A stretch of DNA of 64,000 bases from Rhodospirillum sp. (GTDB lineage: Bacteria; Pseudomonadota; Alphaproteobacteria; Dongiales; Dongiaceae): positions 434,001 through 498,000 of the forward strand of contig PNKY01000001.1 of the NCBI GenBank assembly GCA_013822765.1, given 5' to 3'. Numbering within the stretch: the first letter of the stretch is position 1; every line of letters begins with the position of its first letter. The notes beneath the pieces were generated by a model, which did not search any database, had not been told where the DNA came from, and saw nothing but the letters and a program-made list of their open reading frames with translations. Below, in pieces: positions 26,231 to 32,829 of the stretch. A program made the position numbers and the translations under genes.

Positions 26231-26914
26231 TCAATACGCGTCGACATTGTCGACGTGGAAGTTGTACAGCTTGCGGGCGGAGCCATAGCGTTTGAACTTC
26301 TTCGCATCGGCGTTGATGCCGGCGCGCTTCAGCAGCTTTTCCAGCTTCGCGACGTGATGCGGCGTCATCTTCTTCTCGACGCAGTCGGCGCCCAGGCTCT
26401 CGACTTTGCCCTGCACGTAAAGACGGGCCTCATAGAGCGAGTCGCCGAGATTGGCGCCAGCATCGCCGCACACCACTAGGCTGCCGGCCTGCGCCATGAA
26501 CGCGCTCATCGCGCCGACGCTGCCGCCGACCACGATGTCGACGCCCTTCATGGAGATGCCGCAGCGCGTGCCGGCATCGCCTTCGATCACGATGAGGCCG
26601 CCTTGGCCGGTCGCGCCGGCGGCGGCGCTGGCATTGCCCTTCACGCGCACTTCGCCGGACATGATGTTCTCGGCCAGGCCGACGCCGCACTGGCCGTTCA
26701 CGACGATGGTCGCTTGCTGGTTCATGCCGCCGCAGTAATAGCCGATATGGCCGTCGATCTGGACCTCGATCGGCTGGTTGAGGCCGACGGCGCAGGCATG
26801 TTCGCCATGCACGTTGACCAGCTTCCAGAGCCGTTCGTTGGTGTCCTTGGGCAGCTTCTGCAGGCGGCTGTTGACCTCGCGCAGCGGCGTCTTCGCCAAG
26901 TCGATCACGTTCAT
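26231..26914 (-). CDS. mgsB: N-methylglutamate synthase subunit B (GXGXG beta-helix domain)
   Basis: This 227-residue protein matches the C-terminal right-handed beta-helix (GXGXG) domain of glutamate synthase. Repeats of the form GxxxGxxM/V are visible, for example AGATGQGGLIVIEGDAG, RCGISMKGVDIVVGGSVG and LVVCGDAGANLGDSL. It starts at ATG 26914, one base after the mgsA stop, and has the opening segment PLREVNSRLQKL. The domain links the amidotransferase and synthase subunits structurally. Separate subunits are typical of MgsABC and GlxBCD systems. Confidence 0.87.
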   Translation of the reverse strand: MNVIDLAKTPLREVNSRLQKLPKDTNERLWKLVNVHGEHACAVGLNQPIEVQIDGHIGYYCGGMNQQATIVVNGQCGVGLAENIMSGEVRVKGNASAAAGATGQGGLIVIEGDAGTRCGISMKGVDIVVGGSVGAMSAFMAQAGSLVVCGDAGANLGDSLYEARLYVQGKVESLGADCVEKKMTPHHVAKLEKLLKRAGINADAKKFKRYGSARKLYNFHVDNVDAY

Positions 26915-26915
26915 C

Positions 26916-27815
26916 TCAGTGGAGGCTCCAGGTGTAGACGGTCGCCGGGGCCGGTTCCCAGATCTTCGCCTTCTCGATGTTGGGCAGATAGGCGAGAGAG
27001 CGGAACTCCGAGGCCATCGCCACCCAGTCGTCGTTCTCCGCCAGCATCGCGGGCTTGCAGGCGATGGCATCGCGCAGCACCGCGAAGCCGTCCTTGGTGC
27101 CCATGGTGAAGGTGAAAAAGCCGTCGAGATCGGTGAGACCGGCTTCCAGCGCTTCCTTGAGGCTGGCGCCTTCGCCAAGGCGATAGGCGAAGTAGCGCGC
27201 CGCCACTTCCGAATCGTTGTCGGTGTCGAAGCTCTGGCCCTGCTTCTTCAGCCATTTGCGCAGGTTGTTGTGGTTGCTGAGCGACCCGTTGTGCACCAGG
27301 CACATGTCCGGCGCCGGCGTGAAGGGATGCGAATGCTCGGTCGTCACCGCGCTTTCCGTCGCCATGCGGGTGTGACCGATCGCATGGGTCCCGGCCATCG
27401 TCTTGAGGCCGTATTTCTTTGCGACGGTCCCGGGCAGGCCCATGTCCTTGTAGACTTCCATCAGCTTGCCATAGCCCATGATCCGAACGTCGCCGCGGTT
27501 CGCGTGCAGCCAATCGATGACCTTGTTCTCGCTGGTCTCGGCGATCAGCAGCGCATGGTTGCCCTTCTGGCTGACGTCGGTTTCGACCTTCAGCGCGGCG
27601 CCGATGTCGCCCGCTAGCTTGCGCCAGGGATAGGATTCGTCGGCGTTGAACAACGTGAGCTTGCTGCGGCCTTCAGCCACCGGGCTGTGATAGACCGCGA
27701 TCCCGGCGCTGTCCGGTCCGCGCTCGGTCATGCCGATCAGCATGGTCTCGAGATGGGCGCCGAGCTGCGACTGCAGGGCAGGGTTCTTCAGGAACAATCC
27801 GACAATACCGCACAT
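26916..27815 (-). CDS. mgsA: N-methylglutamate synthase subunit A (class II glutamine amidotransferase)
   Basis: This 299-residue Ntn-type amidotransferase begins MCGIVGLFL, so Cys2 becomes the N-terminal nucleophile after Met removal. Family segments include GIGHTRMATESAV-like sequence (HAIGHTRMATESAV, about residues 146-159), the HNGSLSNHNNLRKW loop and DTDNDSEVAARY. It likely hydrolyses gamma-glutamylmethylamide or glutamine and passes the amine to MgsC. The ATG at 27815 is fixed by the need for Cys2. It heads the mgsABC-gmaS run and has a sigma54-like site 36 bp upstream. Confidence 0.9.
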   Translation of the reverse strand: MCGIVGLFLKNPALQSQLGAHLETMLIGMTERGPDSAGIAVYHSPVAEGRSKLTLFNADESYPWRKLAGDIGAALKVETDVSQKGNHALLIAETSENKVIDWLHANRGDVRIMGYGKLMEVYKDMGLPGTVAKKYGLKTMAGTHAIGHTRMATESAVTTEHSHPFTPAPDMCLVHNGSLSNHNNLRKWLKKQGQSFDTDNDSEVAARYFAYRLGEGASLKEALEAGLTDLDGFFTFTMGTKDGFAVLRDAIACKPAMLAENDDWVAMASEFRSLAYLPNIEKAKIWEPAPATVYTWSLH

Positions 27816-27850
27816 GGTCGTTCGACCTTTCTCAAGGCTCCGCACTTGGG

Positions 27851-27866
27851 AGCCAAGATAGTGCCA
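27851..27866 (-). promoter_or_regulatory. Candidate sigma54 promoter of mgsABC-gmaS, overlapping a sigma70-like promoter
   Basis: On the minus strand the sequence TGGCACTATCTTGGCT matches the sigma54 consensus at the -24 GG and -12 GC with the required 10-bp separation, with two mismatches. A sigma70-like TTGCGT-17-TATCTT overlaps it. A transcript would start about 25 nt before mgsA. A sigma54 promoter would fit nitrogen control of an amine-assimilation operon. Confidence 0.45.
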
Positions 27867-27929
27867 GCAGCGCCGCCACGCAAGCCTCGTGAAACTTTTT
27901 TTACTGTAGGTAAACGGCCGGTTAAGCCG

Positions 27930-28661
27930 TTATTCCTGGCCCCGGGTGTAGCAAATGACCGACAGATAGCGTGCCGGCAGCTTGCGCAGGTCTTCCGGCC
28001 CGTGCGGAACGTCGGCGTCGAAATAGAGGCTGTCGCCGGGCTGCAGCAAATAGGTCTTGTCGCCGTGGCGATACCCAACCTCGCCCTCCAGCATGAACAG
28101 GAACTCCACCCCCTCATGCTGGAAGATCGGGAAGACGTCGGAATCCTTGCTGAGGGTGATGAGGTAGGGTTCGACCGCCAGCAACCGGCTGAAGGAATGA
28201 CCCAGCAGCTGATACTGGTGGCCGGCGCGGGTGCCGCGCCGCTCGATCGGCAGTCCCTGTCCCGCCTTTACATAGGTCGCGCTGCGCTCTTCCTCGAACC
28301 GCCGGAAGAAGGATGTCACCGGCACCTGCAAGGCGCGCGACAGTTCGGTCAGGGTGGCGAGCGAGGGCGAGGTCTGGCCGTTCTCGATCTTGGAGAGCAT
28401 GCCGGCCGACATGTTGGCACTCTGCGCCAGCTGCGTGACGGTCATGCCGAGCTGGTGGCGGAAGATGCGCACTTCGCGCCCGATCGCCGCTTCCAGCCGG
28501 GTCGCACGCGAGGCGACGTGGTGCGGGTCCTGGAACTGCGCCGGGCCGCCATTACCACTCTTGGCAGCAGAAGGCTTTTTCGCGCCGGAAGCAGGGGCGC
28601 TGGATCGCTCGCTGGCGGCCTTGCCGCCGGGCTTCGCATCCGCGCGCCGGGGTTCCTTCAT
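27930..28661 (-). CDS. XRE-cupin transcriptional regulator
   Basis: This 243-residue protein has a low-complexity basic N-terminus (residues 1-50) and an XRE helix-turn-helix at about 62-118 (LAQSANMSAGMLSKIENGQT). A C-terminal cupin sensor domain at about 170-240 carries HEGVEFLFMLEGEV and QPGDSLYFDADVPHG, including possible metal-binding histidines. Such proteins often control amine or amino-acid catabolism genes (PuuR-like). It lies immediately upstream of mgsA in the same direction with its own spacing, so it probably regulates mgsABC-gmaS. Confidence 0.9.
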   Translation of the reverse strand: MKEPRRADAKPGGKAASERSSAPASGAKKPSAAKSGNGGPAQFQDPHHVASRATRLEAAIGREVRIFRHQLGMTVTQLAQSANMSAGMLSKIENGQTSPSLATLTELSRALQVPVTSFFRRFEEERSATYVKAGQGLPIERRGTRAGHQYQLLGHSFSRLLAVEPYLITLSKDSDVFPIFQHEGVEFLFMLEGEVGYRHGDKTYLLQPGDSLYFDADVPHGPEDLRKLPARYLSVICYTRGQE

Positions 28662-28752
28662 TTCCGCCTCGTCCAGGTCAAGCCAGCAGAATCACCATAC
28701 AGCGACGTTTTCGTTGCGTCATTGAGACTTTCGGGTGGACCCCGCCGGAGAG

Positions 28753-29253
28753 CTAGAGATCGAGTTGGACAACCGATCCGGGATCGAGCACGTCGACGAA
28801 GGCGAAGAACACGATGATCTTGTTGACGGTCATGCCGTCGTCCGACAAGGGGAGGAACATCGTCTCCTCGGTCGCGTAGCGGCCGTTGGTGGCGGTGAAG
28901 GGCACCGGGTCGAGCACCGGCGCCTTGGTCGCGACCACCCGGTCGTAGCAGCTGAGCGCATCTTCCACCGAAGGCCCGAAGAAGCCTTCGATCACCGACT
29001 TGCCGGTCGGATCATGGCCGCGCACCTGCACGTCCGCGGTGCCGACCAGCCGATAGACGTAGCGCCGCTCGTCAGCCACGACATCGACAAGAGAGATGCA
29101 TGGCAACAGGCGTGGCGGAATCTCGGAGGGATCTAGATCCGAGCGGCGCGGCATCAGCCGGTCGCCGCATTTCCGTCGCCAGTAATCGTAGAGCGCCACG
29201 GTTTCCGGGCGGCAGGTCGGCGGAAATTCCAATTGCCGCTGGTCAATACTCAT
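28753..29253 (-). CDS. PAS_5-family protein
   Basis: This 166-residue protein matches the PAS_5 family common in alphaproteobacteria. It has the opening segment LYDYWRRKCGDRLMPRRSDL, then the core strand PCISLVDVV and a PAS-like beta region (YVYRLVGTADVQVRG). It has no output domain, so its role is unknown. The ATG at 29253 is preferred over a TTG three codons upstream. It is flanked by the XRE-cupin regulator and the ATP-grasp ligase, all on the minus strand with gaps of about 100 bp. Confidence 0.82.
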   Translation of the reverse strand: MSIDQRQLEFPPTCRPETVALYDYWRRKCGDRLMPRRSDLDPSEIPPRLLPCISLVDVVADERRYVYRLVGTADVQVRGHDPTGKSVIEGFFGPSVEDALSCYDRVVATKAPVLDPVPFTATNGRYATEETMFLPLSDDGMTVNKIIVFFAFVDVLDPGSVVQLDL

Positions 29254-29376
29254 CCAGTCCAAATCCCGATACTTATCGCAAGAGATATAACGCGATTCGT
29301 CCGCAGTTGCTAAGTAGCTGTAAATAGTAATGTAACCATAAACAAGAAGGCGCGCGGCGCGTTACTGCGCCATGCA

Positions 29377-30837
29377 CTATTCGGGGCTGATGCGCCGCTC
29401 CTGGCGGTGATGATCGCGCGCGGCCTGCTCCGGCTCCTGCCGCCGCAGTTGCGGCATATGAGACAGGATTCTGGCCAGATGCTCGATTCCGGTCTCGCTC
29501 TGCGGATCGGAGTCCGCGCCGAGCAAATTTTCGAACGCCGCCTCCAGGCGCATCGCCTCGTCACGCGACGGCGCGATCGAGAGATACTCGAGATGACCGC
29601 TGCCGGCGGTATCCTCGCCGGTCACGACGATGCCGCGGCCGGCGGCGCGGTCGAGCGCCAGCTTGTGTTGATCGAGGGCGCCGAACACCTGATCGATCGA
29701 CATGGCAACCTTGCGGCTATGGGAGAGGGTGACCAGCTGGTCGCCGTAGCGCGGGCCGGCGACGGCTTCCAGGATGTGATGGATGTGCGAGCAGCCGCCG
29801 ATCCGGCCGTTGAACTCGTTGATGATGACGGCGCCGCTGCTGGTCACGATGCCATCGATGTTGACAAGGCCGTCATAGCCTAGGTCGCAGCACAGCCGCG
29901 CCAGTTCGGTGGCGCCCGCAATGAAGGAGGCCAGCTGATAGGCCGGCACCGCCGATGGCATGATGAGACCGCTCAGGATCGGCGCCTGGCGCACCTCGCC
30001 GCAATTGAGGAAGGTGACGGCGTTGTTCGCCGCGTCGACCTTGAACTCCGCCGTGAGGCAGGCGGTGACCGGATAATAGGCCTCGACGATCAGCGGCGCG
30101 CGCTCGGCATAGGCAAGGCGCGTCCAGGCGATGCGCGACTGGTCGCGGATCTGCGACTCATCCTGCGCCACCAGCACTTCCGGCGCGCCGAGCGCGCCGG
30201 CCGCCGCCGTGCGGCTCACGATCAGGTTGCCGAAGCCGCCGCTGTGGCGGTCCTGCTTGATGATGACCGCGCCGGTCATGTCGATCATCGACGCGATGCA
30301 TTCCTCGAGCTGCCATTGCGTCGCGCACACCGCGCCCTCGGCGATCGAGACGCCGCGGCCGGCGGCGACGCTGCGGAACACCCGCTTGTCGTTCAGCAGC
30401 TCGGCGCCGCCCTGCTTCACGAACGGGCGCACGTCGCGCTCGCCGTCGAGGCCGAGGCGCTCGGCGAACTGCTGGGTGCTGCGCTCGTAGCAATAGGGAT
30501 AGAGCGTCCAGTTGGTCGGATCGCCGATCAGGCGCGCCATGCGCTGCACGAGGCCGGTGTGCAACAGCTCGTGCGCGCGGATCGGCCGCGGATGGCCGCT
30601 GCCCCAATCGGGCGTGAGATAGGTGACGGAGCCGGGTTCATAGCCCATGGTGCGCGCGATATAGACCTTGAGCTGCGGCGACAGATCGCGCGGCAGCACC
30701 ACGATGTCGCCGGGCTCGGCGAACCAGGCCATGCGGCCCGCGGTGATGGAGCTGGAGCGGCAGAAGTCGGGCGTGAGCGCGCGCTCGTCCGCCATCATGC
30801 TCTCGTTGTCGATATTCGAAATCAGTATCCGAGGCAT
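29377..30837 (-). CDS. ATP-grasp ligase, PGM1-like
   Basis: This 486-residue protein has a pre-ATP-grasp N-terminal domain (MPRILISNIDNES, then EPGDIVVLPRDLSP) and an ATP-grasp core at about residues 150-400. The nucleotide-binding lysine is in AVIIKQDRHSGGFGN. Metal ligands lie around VIINEFNGRIGGCSHIHH (residues about 355-372), and the C-terminal region is PGM1-like. Relatives include the peptide ligase of pheganomycin synthesis. It probably forms an amide between a carboxylate and an amine or peptide. Substrates here are unknown. The ATG at 30837 follows AAAGGGGTGGGG. Confidence 0.75.
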   Translation of the reverse strand: MPRILISNIDNESMMADERALTPDFCRSSSITAGRMAWFAEPGDIVVLPRDLSPQLKVYIARTMGYEPGSVTYLTPDWGSGHPRPIRAHELLHTGLVQRMARLIGDPTNWTLYPYCYERSTQQFAERLGLDGERDVRPFVKQGGAELLNDKRVFRSVAAGRGVSIAEGAVCATQWQLEECIASMIDMTGAVIIKQDRHSGGFGNLIVSRTAAAGALGAPEVLVAQDESQIRDQSRIAWTRLAYAERAPLIVEAYYPVTACLTAEFKVDAANNAVTFLNCGEVRQAPILSGLIMPSAVPAYQLASFIAGATELARLCCDLGYDGLVNIDGIVTSSGAVIINEFNGRIGGCSHIHHILEAVAGPRYGDQLVTLSHSRKVAMSIDQVFGALDQHKLALDRAAGRGIVVTGEDTAGSGHLEYLSIAPSRDEAMRLEAAFENLLGADSDPQSETGIEHLARILSHMPQLRRQEPEQAARDHHRQERRISPE

Positions 30838-31048
30838 CGTCCCCACCCCTTTGAGCCTGGCCCTAACACGGACTACGGCCTCCGCCGCAGCCCATCCGTA
30901 CGATCATGTACGAGGCCCCCCCAGCGAGACATCGCAGCCCGATGATAAAGCGCTTGTCGGGTGGGGATGCTACCGAAATCTATGGTTAGCAGCCGATTCC
31001 TGCATGAGCACTACATCGATAGGTATAGAAACTGTGAACGGCCATCGG

Positions 31049-32101
31049 TTAACTTGCCTTGCGATCCTCGCGAGGCGATAGACCATAGTGGCGCCGGTAG
31101 ACCTTGGCGAAGTGCGAGAGCGAGACGAAGCCGCAGGCGATCGCGACCTCCGCCACCGACATGTCGGTCTGCCGCAGCATGCGCCGGGCGCGCTCCAGAC
31201 GCAGCTGCACATAATATTGCGCCGGCGTCGCGCCGAGGTAGCGCTTGCACAGACGCTCGAGCTGGCGCTGCGAGACGCCGGTGCGCTGGGTCAGCTCGCT
31301 GAGGGGCACCGGCTCCTCGATCGCGGCTTCCATCAGGGACACCGCCTTCTGCACCACCGAGTTGGTGACGCCCATGCCCAGCAGCATGCGGCGCTGGTCG
31401 TCGGCCGCGGCGCGGATGCCGCCGTGCAGGAACTGGCCTGAGATCTGGCGGGCCAGGTCCTGGCCGTGATGCGCGCCGATCAGCTGCAGCATCATGTCGA
31501 GCGCGGCGGTGGCGCCGGCGCAAGTCAGGATGCTGCCGTCGACCACGAACAGGTCGTTGCATAGTGCGATGTCCGGGAACGCCTCGGCGAAGCTGTCGGC
31601 ATAGTCCCAGTGCACGGTGCAGCGCCGGTCGGTCAGCAGCCCCGCGCGTGCCAGCACGAAGCTGCCGGTGCTGACCGCGGCCAGCGCGATGTTGCGGCGG
31701 GCGAGGCGGCGCAGCGACTCCTCCACGGCGCGGAAGCGGCGCTGCTCGGCATGGCTGGCGGCGCACACCACCACGAGATCGAACGCGCCCTGCTCCAGCG
31801 CCGACACCGGCGCCGCGGCGACGGTGATGCCGCTGTTGGATTCCACCATCCCGCCTTCGGGCGCGAACAGTTCCCACTCATAGTGCTTGGCGCCGCTGAG
31901 CCGATTGGCGCCGCGCACCGGCTCGATCACCGAGGCGAACGACATCAGCGCGAAGCCTGGCACCAGGATGACCGCGACGCGGAACGGCGCCTTGCCGTTG
32001 GCGCGCGGCTTCAGGAAATCCGGCAGCAGTGCGGCGATCGCGCCGCGCTCCGCGGCTTTGGGCGCGGAGGTGCGGGCCGAGGATGCTGCCGCGAGGGTCA
32101 T
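31049..32101 (-). CDS. GlxA-type AraC regulator (DJ-1/PfpI-like sensor plus AraC)
   Basis: This 350-residue regulator has a class I amidotransferase-like sensor at about residues 40-210 and a C-terminal AraC helix-turn-helix pair at about 245-340 (GVSQRQLERLCKRYLG and VAIACGFVSLSHFAKVYRRH). The nucleophile-elbow region reads AVSTGSFVLARAGLL with no cysteine at the elbow, so the sensor should bind but not hydrolyse its ligand. GlxA and GbdR belong to this family and control amine or methylated-glycine catabolism. Its start overlaps the mgdD stop by ATGA, so it is co-transcribed with mgdABCD. Confidence 0.9.
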   Translation of the reverse strand: MTLAAASSARTSAPKAAERGAIAALLPDFLKPRANGKAPFRVAVILVPGFALMSFASVIEPVRGANRLSGAKHYEWELFAPEGGMVESNSGITVAAAPVSALEQGAFDLVVVCAASHAEQRRFRAVEESLRRLARRNIALAAVSTGSFVLARAGLLTDRRCTVHWDYADSFAEAFPDIALCNDLFVVDGSILTCAGATAALDMMLQLIGAHHGQDLARQISGQFLHGGIRAAADDQRRMLLGMGVTNSVVQKAVSLMEAAIEEPVPLSELTQRTGVSQRQLERLCKRYLGATPAQYYVQLRLERARRMLRQTDMSVAEVAIACGFVSLSHFAKVYRRHYGLSPREDRKAS

Positions 32102-32826
32102 GCCTGCAGGCTCCGCAACGCGGCCAGGCCGACGATGCCGCCGTCATATTCGGCGATCGCATCCTCGAGGCAGGTCCACAGATATTCCGCCGACGCGATG
32201 TCCGCCAACAGGTGATAGGCGAGCGTGCCGCCGAGGTCGGCGCGGATGATGATGCCGCTCATCTTGGCGATCGAGGTCTGCGCGATGGTACCGACCGGGC
32301 AGTGCTTTGGGCGCAGGTCGACGCCGCAGATCTTGGCGAACATCTCCGCCGATTTCTCGCCCGTCACCATGAACCAGCCGTGGCTGTCCTGGCGCGGCGT
32401 CGGATAGCCCTGCTGGGGCCGCGGCGACGCCGGCGCCCATTGCCATGCGTTGTTGAGCTTGCCGATCAGCTGTCCCGTGCCCTGCAGCGAATCCAGCAGG
32501 AAGATCTCGGTCGGCGCCAGGCGCGCCGCCAGCTCGCCGCCGGCCTGGACATAGGCCTTGTTGCTGTCCGCGCCGATGGCCAGGCCCTGGCCGGTCAGCC
32601 ATTCGACCGTGCCGCGGCCCTTGAAGCCGCCATGCGGCAGGACCGAAAGGTCGGCGAGGGCCATGCGCCGTGCGGCGGCCGCTTCGGACTCGCCGCGCGC
32701 CGGATAGCGCATGGCGACCGCGCCGCCATTCACCTCGGCGAACTCGGCGCCGGCGGCCACCAGCTTGCGATAGATGAAGCTGCGGCGCTTCAGCGTGGCG
32801 GGGTCGAGATTGGTCAGGCTCGCCAT
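32098..32826 (-). CDS. mgdD: N-methylglutamate dehydrogenase subunit D (SoxG-like)
   Basis: This 242-residue protein matches the gamma subunit (SoxG) of heterotetrameric sarcosine oxidase and its MgdD relatives. The fold is an aminomethyltransferase-like half. Visible segments are DSLQGTGQLIGKLNNAW in the middle and MSGIIIRADLGGTLAYHLL near the C-terminus. In the pathway it helps form the C1-folate-releasing side of the enzyme. The ATG at 32826 lies three bases past the mgdC stop. See the MgdB entry for why Mgd is preferred over Sox. Confidence 0.8.
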   Translation of the reverse strand: MASLTNLDPATLKRRSFIYRKLVAAGAEFAEVNGGAVAMRYPARGESEAAAARRMALADLSVLPHGGFKGRGTVEWLTGQGLAIGADSNKAYVQAGGELAARLAPTEIFLLDSLQGTGQLIGKLNNAWQWAPASPRPQQGYPTPRQDSHGWFMVTGEKSAEMFAKICGVDLRPKHCPVGTIAQTSIAKMSGIIIRADLGGTLAYHLLADIASAEYLWTCLEDAIAEYDGGIVGLAALRSLQA

Positions 32827-32829
32827 CGC

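Noticed and set aside
24893-27815. mgsABC read as ordinary glutamate synthase
   Set aside because: The domains are separate, small subunits and no NADPH-binding GltD subunit is nearby, which matches MgsABC/GlxBCD and not GltBD.
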